A DNA stretch of 19,794 nucleotides, from NCBI RefSeq assembly GCF_022376445.1, contig NW_025955580.1, forward strand, positions 1-19,794. The letters run 5' to 3'. Below, in pieces: positions 8,547-17,988 of the stretch. Made by a program: the position numbers and the translations under genes. Source of the stretch: Fomitopsis serialis (taxonomy: Eukaryota; Basidiomycota; Agaricomycetes; Polyporales; Fomitopsidaceae). The first letter of the stretch is position 1; each line of letters begins with the position of its first letter. Below the pieces are notes generated by a model. It did not search any database and was not told the origin of the DNA. It worked only from the letters and a program-made list of their open reading frames with translations.

Positions 8547-10830
8547 ATGAACCCCGACATGACCAATAACACTTACAACGGATAGTAAGTCTTTGTGACG
8601 CTTTGACCGAGTGGCGGACCTGACTTGAACCACAACCGTGCAGTGGCCCTCAACGCTTGCACCATCCGCTTCTCCCTCGCCCTCCTATCCCCATGTACCC
8701 CACATCGGCGCAGCACTTGGTACCTCCAGCTCCCTTCACGTTCAGAGCCTATCCTCCAGATGCACGACAATACGGCGCCCTCCCGACGTCACAGCATCGC
8801 CAGTTCGATCCCCGCCCACATGTCCCCACGCCGCCCCTAGCCTTCGGAGCAGCAGCCACCGATCCGTGAGTTGATGATTGCTTGTCACGAATTTTCTGAC
8901 CTGACTGGAATCGAACAGTTTCTGGAGCGGAAACCAACCGTTCACTCCGTGGCCTGCGATGCCGATGCCCCGAGCGGTGCCACTGCCCACACAGTCGTCG
9001 ACTCCGGTAGCTGGCGGGTCCAGGAGAATAAGCCCTGGTTATGTCCAGTAAGTCTTCGTTTTCGAGGTCTCTTGACGGTATTACGGGCCTGGCTGATGGA
9101 CAACAGGTCACACCATTTACCCGCATCTTCATTACCGCCAGTCTTCACCGCACAGTCGTGGCCGCCAGTTGCCATGCCCCGTGGAGTGGCTTCCCAGGCC
9201 ACGGGCCCTTCAACGTCTGTGGCCGTCGGTCCTCCCGTCCCTGTCGGCCGACCTGTCGTCGACCCAAGATCTAGGTCTGGACAACGCCCAGCAAAGCGCA
9301 GGCGCGTACAACCCCAGCCAAGTGTCCCTGACGGGACAGCGCTATCCACCCCTTCTGGGCCGGCTCCCGCTTCACCGCAATATGGGACCACCAAGCCCGC
9401 CGACGATGTCTCAGCACATATGCAGGTCATCCAGGACGCGCATCCGTTTCCCTGCGGGATTGGAAGATGCACTACCATAATCACTGCAACCATGGAGGGT
9501 GTCAAGGAACACCTGAACACCGTTCACTGTGCCAGGAATGGCACGCAAATCCTCGACAATCCCGACCCTCGGTTCTGCCCATGGCCGGAATGCAGGATCC
9601 ATTTGAAAGATCCCGAGACGCGGCCAGACGAACAGACGCGCCTGCGTCATATCCTGGAGCGCCACGGGTCCTTCGCGACGTACCGTTGCCTAGTCTGCCG
9701 CCGGGAGGTTTCGTGGGCGAACCGCAGCATGAGGAGGCATGTGGCTGACTGCCTTAAGAAGTGAGTGAACCGTTCATATTTTTGCGATACAGATGCTAAT
9801 CCGTGTTCACCGTAGACTGACAGGGAAGAAGCCAGTGCCTCGCCCTAGGGCACGACAGCCCGGGTCCCCGAGTTTACGGTTCCGCAACGCTTCCTTCGCG
9901 GTGCCCACAGCAGGATGCATCGATGATGATGCTATCCTGACAGCGCATCACCGCGTCGAGAATACGGCATCCGGCCATGGGGGCAGCCCGTCTTCGTCGC
10001 CGCATGCGGCCGCAGATCAACTGCCCGACGAGAACTCGCAGGACCACATTGTCGGCTCAGCAAACGCAGTCAACCCTGCGCGGTCCACTCAATGTTGCTG
10101 GGTTTTCGTCGAGTTTGGGCCCGACGGTACGAGGAGGGAGCATGCGGCCCTCCCAGACGACGCGAGCTCCGAGCCAGAAGACCCCGAGAACGAGTCGCAG
10201 GCAGGCTACGAGCACACTTTCAACGCCCGTTCGACATCGCCTGCGGGATTCCCCGGTGCTGAGGACGACAATACTATTCTCCCTGTACCACTGGGCTCAC
10301 CCGCAAGTAACGGTGCTGCAGCCCCGGCCGTCTTCGACGAGCAGTTCGACCCATTCGCGGACATCGACGATGCCGAGTTCCGTGTAGCTCTTGAGGCGTA
10401 CTCCTTCCAGCTCGAACAGAACGCAGCCAATACCATCCTGGAACGTTGCGGTGAAGGCAATGTCGTCTCTCAGGATAAGCCGCCCTGCTCCCCGGACATC
10501 AGTGTCGCCAACGCACCGGTAGCCTCCCAACCGGCTCCTACTGAACCTCCAACTCTGAGCGAGGCGAACAAGGAGAACGTCGCACCGAGCGATGTCCCAT
10601 GGGACTCAGAGCCGATTGATGCCCCGGACCCCATTGCGCACTTCCTCGACGACCTCCTTGCGTTTGACGCACCTCTTGCTGTTGACTCGAATTGGTGGGA
10701 CGGGAGTGAAGGAAGTGAGTTGTCGTTCGATGATTTCTTGCTCGGGATGGGCCTTCCGCAGCCTCCGGCCACGGACGTGACGGAGGCTCCTTCCGGTGGC
10801 CCGTCGACGGTCCCTGTCATCGTGTTTTGA
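8547..10830 (+). CDS. zinc-finger nuclear protein, probable transcription factor (five exons, intact)
   Basis: Exons: 8547-8584, 8644-8865, 8919-9047, 9107-9760 and 9816-10830. All four introns (53-59 bases) have GTAAGT or GTGAGT donors and AG acceptors, and the last has a GCTAAT branch site. The product is 685 residues. The first 190 are Pro-rich and disordered. A basic nuclear-localisation-like cluster, RPAKRRRV, lies at 190-197. Three finger-like units follow: C246-x4-C251...H265-x4-H270, C287-x4-C292...H311-x4-H316, and C324-x2-C327...H341-x3-C345. The C-terminal half is acidic and Ser/Pro-rich, ending in a Phe/Leu/Asp-rich segment (FLDDLLAF, LSFDDFLLGMGL) typical of activation domains. 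DNA binding and transcriptional activation are inferred from this layout; no target is known. The start is the first ATG, 12 codons before the first donor. A decayed paralogue lies at 12402. Confidence 0.85.
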
Positions 10831-11206
10831 CTCCATAGAATGGCCGTGTCCACGCTTTCGACCGAGGTGGTCAGGCATTTCCCCTGTTGAGTTGTTCATC
10901 TTGCGTTGTATTTCTGGTTGTTTTAACCTGCTTGCTTGCATATCCACGCCATCGTCTTTGTATTGTTGTTACACATTCAGCTCTCCTGGAACTCTTACGT
11001 ACACACTGATACCCTTGCTTGACGATACCCTCGCATTCTACTTACCCGAGTCCATCCCATCGCATTCATAGTGTGTCTTTCTGTTGCCGTCGTTGCTGCG
11101 CAAATGTTGACCAATGTTGTACGCTTTCCGAGTCTATGCTAGATTGCATCTAATCGAAATATATTCTGCTTGATCTGCTTCGATCCTTGAATCTGCGACA
11201 TGCACA
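10831..11206. other. 376-base spacer, 3' region of the zinc-finger gene
   Basis: T-rich sequence follows the TGA at 10828-10830 (for example TTGTATTGTTGTTACAC near 10957). It fits a 3' untranslated and terminator region leading into the promoter of the next ORF. I see no conserved structure or gene in it. Confidence 0.4.
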
Positions 11207-11839
11207 ATGTCTGAGTTCAATGCAGAGTCGACACCGCGACCGCCTTTGGCGCCGGAAGGATTGCCAGTACTGAGGCGTCACAAGACCTGTAGTCTGATGC
11301 GGATCGATTTGAAGCATGCTGGACTCGAAGGCAGCGTCCTCAACAACTTTTCAGTGAAATTTGAGGACTCGGAAGCCACACTTTCGCCGTCGAAGGTGCT
11401 CGCAAGCCCTGTCAATAACGTCCGGGCCGAGTCGGATGACCGCTATGCCATCGCTCTTTACGGGTTTTTGTCATTCATAGTAGTCAAAAAGTTCGGTCAC
11501 GCCTCGCTTCGCTCTGCCTTCATAACCGTCACTAGTTGCGACAGGATGCGACGCGTCCGAGTGCATTCATCACAGAGCGCCATTCGCACTGGCCCGGGCC
11601 TGTGGCGCTCGCCAGACGCGTCTGTGGCTGAAAGATCGGGCAGCGATCTTTCATTACGCCAGATCTACGCGGGCGTCTGTGCCTCTCGACCTCTCGTCAG
11701 CGACTCGCTGGTCCAGGTTGTCTTCCGTTCATTCTGCTGGCAGACTATACCTGCTCTCCTTGCTACTTCGAACTTCATCACTATTGGGCCTGCAATGTGT
11801 GGTGACCATGTCATCTGGGAGGCCGCGCGGCGCACGTAG
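11207..11839 (+). CDS. hypothetical 210-residue protein
   Basis: The ATG at 11207, in the favourable context GCACAATGT, opens an uninterrupted 210-codon frame ending at TAG 11837-11839. The N-terminal part (MSEFNAESTPRPPLAPEGLP) is Pro-rich. A hydrophobic stretch, YAIALYGFLSFIVV, near residue 83 could be a membrane segment or a buried strand. The C-terminal third has no feature I recognise and may be a fortuitous extension; an acceptor-like site (AACTTTTCAG near 11353) would allow a different spliced model. It lies between the zinc-finger gene and its degenerate copy, on the same strand. It may be an orphan gene or a by-product of the duplication. Confidence 0.4.
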   Translation: MSEFNAESTPRPPLAPEGLPVLRRHKTCSLMRIDLKHAGLEGSVLNNFSVKFEDSEATLSPSKVLASPVNNVRAESDDRYAIALYGFLSFIVVKKFGHASLRSAFITVTSCDRMRRVRVHSSQSAIRTGPGLWRSPDASVAERSGSDLSLRQIYAGVCASRPLVSDSLVQVVFRSFCWQTIPALLATSNFITIGPAMCGDHVIWEAARRT

Positions 11840-12181
11840 GCTATACTAGTACTGTGTACCACCAGTCAGCCCATGACAACTGCAAGGCTAATGCGAATCT
11901 ACGACGTTACGCGATAGTTCCCGAACAATCCTATCGCGCAACAACTGCGATATCATACCTTCTGGGCTACTTTGAGCACGACAGCGAGGTGACGGATACG
12001 GGAGTAGTCCCGTCGGACAAAGAGCCACTGAACGGCCTCTCGTGCTTAGCATCTCGGCGCATACAATACAACCTGCTCTGGACAACGACTCGTATGCCTC
12101 ATGCATGGCTTTGACTATTCTACCGGCATTGTTCTCCGGACTTTGTCCACAGGACCGCCTGCGCTTGCATGCAGACTGCCT

Positions 12182-12199
12182 GAGGGTATAAATACCCTC
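12182..12199 (+). promoter_or_regulatory. palindromic TATA element
   Basis: GAGGGTATAAATACCCTC has two perfect 8-base inverted arms around AA and contains TATAAATA. It lies 203 bases upstream of the ATG-like start of the degenerate zinc-finger copy. It is a good core promoter candidate, perhaps also a binding site for a dimeric factor on the flanking GAGGG/CCCTC. Usage is unproven. Confidence 0.45.
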
Positions 12200-12401
12200 C
12201 TCCATCTCTTCGCCCACATTGAATCACCTCGCCCTGACTACCGCCCGACATGTGGTTTCATCTGCCTCTCGCCATTCAGTACGATGTCGTACTCCTACTG
12301 TTCATTCTGCACTGTGCGTTGTCTGTATGCGATACCATTCCTTCTAACCACGCATCCATCGGGCCTCCAAAGCCAACCATAACTCCATTATCTATCGAAA
12401 C

Positions 12402-13950
12402 ATGAACCCACGCATGTACCAACACTGCTAACAACTCTTATGGGTATGTCTTTTGTACGCTTTGTTGAGCCGGAGTGGCAAACTTGACGTCCACATCTCA
12501 GTGCCCTTCAGCACCAACACCACTGGAGGTTCCACCACCGCCGACTCCATACCCCAAGTGGCCACTGTTCCTCCGAATCCTCCTGCAGGCCGGCCGCTCC
12601 ACACCCATCTTGCCACGCGATCGCGTCGTGCCTCCACAGCGATACCAACCATATCTCCTCGCCCTGTGGGCCTCAACGCCACCCTCAACTCCGCAGCTCT
12701 TTGTGCTTCCGGTGCCTATGAACTCGGGCGCCTACGTAGACCCCAGCGAGAGAAGTGAGTGGCACACGCTTTCTCCCAAGGGGCAGAACTGACTGGTCCT
12801 CGACAGCTCTGGAACGTACGCGAACCCATGCTCCGGCACCAATGGTAAACCGACACCCATGCAGGCGTCGACGTCTGCAGCCGGTCGGGCTACGGCAATC
12901 GACGCGTTGTATAGCCGGTGAGTCCTCGAATTTCTTCTAACTTTGAGTGCACAGCCTGTCAAGGGCCACAGGGCTTGGTGAACGATCAAGCGACCGCCGC
13001 TTCGCCGCCAGCCCCAGCGGCGCGAGGTCCAGCGGAACATAGTGATGGTCGGGCCCTTGGAGATGAGTCATTCACCTGTAACATCGGGCAACGTATGAAC
13101 TCGGGTGGCTTCAAACGAGCGGGGCCCTCCGGAGTTCCCTATTGGCAGACCCCTGCGGCACGGACATCCTGGACCGCAGTGATACCCACGTCTGCCCTGG
13201 AAACGGTTGCGGAGGTATCCAGCTCAAGTCTGCGAAAACCGGACAAGCGTGCCTCGCGGGCCACGAAGGTTCGCACATCCTTGGGCAGCACGGTGATCTG
13301 CTCGCCGATTACGCTGCCTCGTGCAGCAAGGAGAGTCGGTGGGTCACGAAGAAGGCATGGAGAAGCATGTTAGGGCGTGCTTCAAAAGGTAAGTGTCGCT
13401 TGGTACGACTTGGTAGTGACACGGATGCCAATCTCATTATTCTCTGCACGTCGCCAGATCACGCCGGGCAGCGCGTAAGACCACCGCCGCGACGACCCCG
13501 TAGAGCTTCTCGAGTCGGATGATATCAACACGCCTGGCTTGACAGCCGGCACATCAACCAACGACGGCGGCAGCCCGGTCTCACCGCAAGACGTCGCTAT
13601 GATTCGGTGCCAGCGCAAGAGCGCACGCAGTTATACTCAACTCGACTGCTGCTAGCGTCAACGGATGCCTCGCGTATTTCGTCGGCTCTCGCCCGCTGGC
13701 GCGAGGAAGGAGCACACACCATTCGAAGACGACACTGCAACTGCGAACAGTGAAGACCTGCCGGCAGCCTGGCAGCCGGCTGTGTATAAAGACCTCGACC
13801 TGCGACGGCATCGTCTATTGACGAGGAGTCCCTCCGCAGACGGACGTCGATGCTGCCGAGCTGACCATGGCGTTCGACGCGTAACTCGCCACAGAATATA
13901 CGCAGGTGGTTTCCTCCGCTGCGTTTCTTCTTCCATAAGCCAGCTGACGT
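12402..13950 (+). pseudogene. degenerate tandem copy of the zinc-finger gene, intron positions retained
   Basis: The start region ATGAACCCACGCATG parallels ATGAACCCCGACATG of the gene at 8547, and the intron layout is the same. Inferred exons: 12402-12443, 12502-12754, 12807-12917, 12955-13388 and 13458 to about 13950, each bounded by good donors and acceptors. Matching protein segments are FTCNIGQR (FPCGIGRC in the intact gene), GTDILDRSDTHVCPGNGC (GTQILDNPDPRFCPWPEC), HILGQHG (HILERHG), MEKHVRACFK (MRRHVADCLK), GARKEH (GTRREH) and DVDAAEL (DIDDAEF). These lie in different frames. There is a TAA at codon 10 of exon 1 and another after DVDAAELTMAFDA. At least two finger cysteines are lost. 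It cannot give a full-length product as written, though splice sites are better kept than frames. Confidence 0.75.
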
Positions 13951-13960
13951 CGAGCTCGTG

Positions 13961-15207
13961 CCTGGACAGACTCAGTATCAGTACCAAGACGGAAGGTTTG
14001 GCGACCCAGTTCTGGGCGCGATCCGCTTTTCACAGCTCTATCTGGACTCCATATATCCCATTGCACAGATGTGCAGTGGCTTCCTGCCACACGCAGGTCA
14101 GGAGGAACCGGAGCTCGGCTATCGGCGGGACGGGCCCTGTGCTTCGCGCAACCGCCGGTGTCCACGGCTTTCGTAGGAAATCAACAAACGTGTGGCTGCC
14201 TACGCGGGACAATGCTGAGACACCCGCCTCGCTCACTACCTTAGATGGGTTCACAGGTGGCGTGCAGGACTTCGTGCATGTGCGTTTCTCGCTGCACGGA
14301 TGCCCTCTCATCGGGTGACTCATCGAATTTGTACCTGCGCAGATGAGGGAATTCGCTTTGGCCCGCCGAAGACAGCACACACGACGACGCGCTGGGACAG
14401 CGTACACGCATCGTACGTGCAGTGCCTCTGTGCGCGTATATGCACGTAGGCTCTGCACACTGGGATGCCGCGCAAGCCCGCGAGCGACACACGACGTGCG
14501 AGAACTCACCTTCCTTGCCACGACTCGAAACCCACACCTCTGACGCAAACACCTCGAACGGTACTAGTCGTGCTGTCGTGGTGTCTCTCAAAGACAGAGA
14601 TATGACATCACTGGCCTATCTGCTCAAGACAATTCCAGGACGAAGAGGGCGAGCTATCCGACGAGGAAACTCGGTACACCGCACCTCTAGGACGGATAGT
14701 ATCCCTGACCGACCTACACGATCAGCACGCCGTAGCCTCCGGCTGAAGCGGAGACACGAAGCCTTGCTGCAACGGTGTCTAAGTGATCCGTGCAGAATCT
14801 CAAGAATCCACACTGGTCAACGCACGGAGATTGGCGTCCGAGACCATCGCCTTCCCCATCCACGCACTATCCTCGTTGTAGGACCCGGCCCGCGTGCCTT
14901 TGCCATCATCGAGACGACCGCCCGGCCCGTGGCACCCCACACTTCCTCTGTATCTACTTTGCAACCGTTGACGTCAAGACACGCCAGTAGAGCTTACCAT
15001 CACCACAGCCTTCCTCATGGCGTGCGACGCGCTAGCCTCATCCTCGAATTCCCTCCATGCGAACGAGCGAACGCGACCGGATGTCCCGACACCGCCTCTC
15101 CTAGCTTGAAGAGCATAAACATACCGTCGGCGTTCGCACTTTTGTCCTCTCGTTGGTACATACGCCCTACATTACCTCCTACGCTGGGTTGTGCATTTGC
15201 ATCGCAG
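13961..15207. other. 1.2 kb without a defined gene; possible eroded exons
   Basis: Several long but conflicting open frames overlap here on both strands, as expected at this GC content. One short stretch at about 14640-14750 (plus strand) reads DEEGELSDEETRYTAPLGRIVSLTDLHDQH and ends at a TGA; it could be an exon of the fragment at 15208. I could not join it with convincing splice sites. Confidence 0.35.
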
Positions 15208-15791
15208 ACTACAGGTCGTCGCAATCCTCGCGCCGCAGACGATGGTCGACGTCCGCTCTGGCTTTATCAGTGCCCAGAATCTCTACGGAAAGGTTCACAA
15301 TTCACGCTCTTCGTATGTGCGCATGCATGTCGACTCGGCTTCTTTGAAGGGGACGTCCTGCTCCTCACACAGATGCCGAACTCGAGGCAGGCGTCGCCCC
15401 GTTCAAGGACGACTCGTCGATTGCTGCCAATGCTTTCTCGAGGCTCGTCCGACTGAAGCTTGGTCTCGCAGGGGGTGATCTACTCAGTGCTGAATGGCGT
15501 ATCCACTACTGTATCTGGAAAGCTTCGAAGCGACCATTCATACCACCGCAGGAGTCGGCGAGGGTACGTGGATATCTCTGTCCGCGTCGATACTGCAGTG
15601 TCGGCCGTGCATTCAAGCACATGTACAGATTACCAGACATTCCTTTCAATCCAACGATACGACATCTGCGAGAAAATGTCACTGTATGCGCGACTTGCAG
15701 AAGGGGTGCGTCGGTCACAATCGCCCTCCAAATCCACGATCAATGTTATGAACCAAAGCTCAATCCGATTAGCACCCTCTTACAATACTGA
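15208..15791 (+). pseudogene. partial gene with a C-terminal finger block like the 8547 gene
   Basis: Two exons can be modelled: 15208-15312 and 15373-15791, joined across a 60-base intron (GTATGT...CACACAG), with acceptor ATCGCAG before the first. The end of the product carries C-x4-C (LCPRRYC) followed 30 residues later by C-x2-C (CATCRRG) and an H-x2-C (HDQC). In the zinc-finger gene the equivalent elements are CPWPEC, 31 residues, CLVCRRE and HVADC, so order and spacing agree closely. The upstream sequence (AELEAGVAPFKDD...LVRLKLGLAGGDLL) has no counterpart that I see. No start or earlier exons could be fixed, because the frame hits stops upstream. It is either a third, strongly diverged copy or the tail of a separate family member. 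It converges on the CsbD-like gene, stop to stop, 85 bases apart. Confidence 0.45.
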
Positions 15792-15876
15792 ATATTGTAT
15801 CATACAAACGCGCGTGTTCCTCCATCCATCCAGCATCCAATGCAAACACAAGTCCAGTACGCCCGCCGGCGGGCCC

Positions 15877-16537
15877 TCAGCCTATGTTCTTGTACGCATG
15901 CTCGCCCGGCGTGCTCGTTGCTCGCCCTCGGGCGCGACGCTCGATGCCTGCTCGTACCGCCCGCGCTCCGTCGGGTGCGCGGTGTCCCCGACGCTGGGCG
16001 GCTGCGCAGTCCGCTGGTTGCTGTTGCTCTTCGGGAGGTCCGGCGCCCTCCGTCGCCGTCGCCGTCGCCGCTCTGCACGTCCGCGTCTGGCTTGCTCGCC
16101 ACCCCGAACTGACCCTGCAATAGGAGCGTGAGTATATGCGAATGCGCGTGTGGGGCGGAGGGGACTGGGACGTACGCCGTCGTCATCCTGGGCCTGCTCC
16201 CGCCGCTTGAGCTCGCCCGTGCGCAGGTCGTGCCCGTGCTGCGCAACGTCGGGCTTGCGGAGGACCTTGCCCTTGAGCTCGTCTTTGTAGCCTGAGAGCT
16301 TGTCGCCGGTCGTCTGTTTCCGCGCCTCGTGTTAGCGTTTGCATGGAGTGTTCTGGGTGTAGAACTTACGACGCCGCGCCCGTATTCGGGGCCGAGCCCG
16401 ACTGCGCCGGCGTGCAGCTGCTCGGGGTACTCGCTCTCGCCATTCTGGCTGTTCTGGCTGTTCTGGCTGTTCTGGGTGACGTCGTCGCGGCCGTCGCGGC
16501 TCGCGGTCGGTGCTGGGGAGTTTACAGATGGGGACAT
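15877..16537 (-). CDS. small CsbD-like conserved fungal protein (three exons, two apparent 1-base deletions)
   Basis: Exons run 16537-16370, 16325-16176 and 16114-15877 on the minus strand. The introns are 44 and 61 bases (GTAAGT...CTAACACGAG; GTACGT...TTGCAG). Exon 1 ends EQLHAGAVGLGPEYGRGV and exon 2 reads TTGDKLSGYKDELKGKVLRKPDVAQHGHDLRTGELKRRE. This hydrophilic Lys/Glu pattern is that of small CsbD-like, stress-associated fungal proteins of unknown biochemical role. In exon 3 the expected tail is split over frames: ERGRYEQASSVAPEGEQRARR in one, and EHAYKNIG then stop (TGA 15879-15877) in another. Two single missing bases, near 16046-16048 and 15905-15907 (both plus-strand CCC), would explain it. 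Read literally, exon 3 stays open to 15800 as an Arg-rich tail that looks artificial. Confidence 0.65.
16443..16478 (-). repeat. 9-base microsatellite encoding Gln-Asn-Ser repeats
   Basis: TTCTGGCTG occurs three times in perfect tandem on the plus strand (16443-16469), followed by one imperfect unit. In the CsbD-like gene this encodes (Q-N-S)n within the disordered N-terminus. Copy number in such repeats often varies between strains without frame disruption. Confidence 0.85.
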
Positions 16538-16654
16538 GGTTCGGGCCCGGTTCGAGTTCGTGAAGTGTCGTGAAAGTGGTTTGTGTGCGAGGTCGTGAGG
16601 TGGTGAAGCCGCAAAGTAGTGAAGAACTGCTGGTGAGCATGCTGGCCATGGCCG

Positions 16655-16664
16655 CCCCTTTATA
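16655..16664 (-). promoter_or_regulatory. TATA box joined to an AGGGG stress-type motif
   Basis: On the minus strand this reads TATAAAGGGG, about 120 bases upstream of the CsbD-like ATG at 16537. TATAAA is a consensus TATA box, and AGGGG is the core of the stress response element known from yeast. The pairing suits an inducible gene, but a 5-base motif is weak evidence of real binding. Confidence 0.5.
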
Positions 16665-16747
16665 CTGTAGTCGTACTGGTGCGTGGAGAATGACGCAGCG
16701 GGAGTGTGAAGTAACTCTATTCTTGACAGCCTCTGGAGCGACACGCG

Positions 16748-16755
16748 TGACGTCA
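16748..16755. promoter_or_regulatory. palindromic CRE site TGACGTCA
   Basis: A perfect TGACGTCA lies 211 bases upstream of the CsbD-like start codon. It is the canonical site for CREB/ATF-type bZIP factors, which in fungi mediate stress and nutrient responses. Its position upstream of the TATA box supports a regulatory role; occupancy is not shown. Confidence 0.45.
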
Positions 16756-16829
16756 CCTGAACGCGCTTGTGGCGCAAACTCTGTGCACGCGTAGGCGTGC
16801 CCATTCCGGGTTCGAATCGTCGTGTCGCT

Positions 16830-17988
16830 ACGTCATGTACTGTACACTAGGTAGACTGTACGTTGCCGTAGCAGCCCTATACACACGCGTATGTACCTAC
16901 CCTTGCAGTCTTTGCTAGTACTAACTGCAGAGTCTTCAAGTTCTCGCCACAGCACTGCTGGACTCGTACATTTGGCTCGCCCATCAAGAGGCCGGAAGGG
17001 GAGTTAACGAGCGCCACGGGAGCTCGTTCGCCTCCTGTAAAGTCCTGTCCTTTTTTGGAACGTACCTTCCTTGCCTGTCAAACGTTCGCTCGTCTTCACA
17101 ATGCCTCGAGTCGTCAACGCGTCACGTTTCGGTTCAGAACGTCTATCTTGATTTGCCGTCTCCCTTTCAAGAACGCGTCGCTCCAGCAGTGTACTTATAG
17201 TGGACCTAGTCGTCTGTCTTTACCGAATTTCTCCCCGGTCGTTTCGCAACTTTCGCTCGCTCGCGTCTTCAGTCTGCAAGAAGTTGCCTGCGCACCCTCG
17301 AACAATCAGGTTGGGGTGTGTCTCTGTCGACCGTCTCGTATCCCAAACCTTTCGTCCATTGCTCGATGCGTCGTCTTGAGGCCGGATCTCGCGCAGAGCT
17401 ATCGAGCCGTTGGGGCACACTACTCATCCTATATGCGGCTTCAGAAACCTCATCTTCAGAGTATATGCTAGGTTCGACACAAACCACGGTGAGACTACAT
17501 AGAGTATATGCTGCAACCTACCTAGCATCTACTAGCTGACAACGATCTCAGCAGTGGACCGCTCTCGGTGACGTCGAATTCGCCTCCATGTACACCATCG
17601 GACGCGGTGCGTGCAGACCCAATGCATATCTTCCGAATGACGACTTCGTCGACTGCCGAGTACATCCCTAGCGCAACCAGTCTCCTCCGCACTCTCACCT
17701 TCCGGCCACTTACCCTCACGCGTTACCACACGGAATCGCAGTCGCAACCACAATCGGGAACAAGTGCCAGGCGTTTTGCGTTCGGTACGAAAGTCCAAAG
17801 GGTACGTAAGCGCTACAGCAAGGAGTAAGATAAATAGAGCGTGGGGCAGGGCGTGACGACGAGCTGGGTGCGCTCGCGTATGTACAGCAGGTGCGTAACA
17901 CACAGCACCTCGTCCCGCAGTTCGGCAGTCCTCAAGTCCATCTGCCTGAAGGGCGCATGCCGACGGGCGCGAGTAGAAGGAGACGCGC
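16830..17988. other. 1.16 kb spacer between the CsbD-like and tetraspan genes
   Basis: I find no supportable gene. Open frames on both strands (for example 17055-17471) lack an ATG in good context, splice signals or recognisable domains. The right part, next to 17989, is presumably the 3' untranslated region of the tetraspan gene; the left part includes distal promoter sequence of the CsbD-like gene. Confidence 0.5.

Noticed and set aside
14422..15456. 344-codon plus-strand open frame without an ATG start
   Set aside because: Low-complexity, Arg/Ser/Pro-rich translation with no domain. It conflicts with the spliced finger-block fragment in another frame; long open frames are expected at this GC content.
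15800..16804. 334-codon minus-strand open frame
   Set aside because: It reads through two consensus introns of the CsbD-like gene and upstream of its ATG; the spliced model explains it better.
16737..16829. Possible tRNA gene: GGTTCGAATC box and a 7-base pairing AGCGACA with TGTCGCT
   Set aside because: The T-stem (CCGGG against CGTCG) does not pair, there is no A box or D-arm in place, and no anticodon arm can be drawn. At most an eroded tRNA-like or SINE piece.
17055..17471. 138-codon plus-strand open frame
   Set aside because: Its composition looks like translated non-coding DNA, and there is no splice or promoter support.
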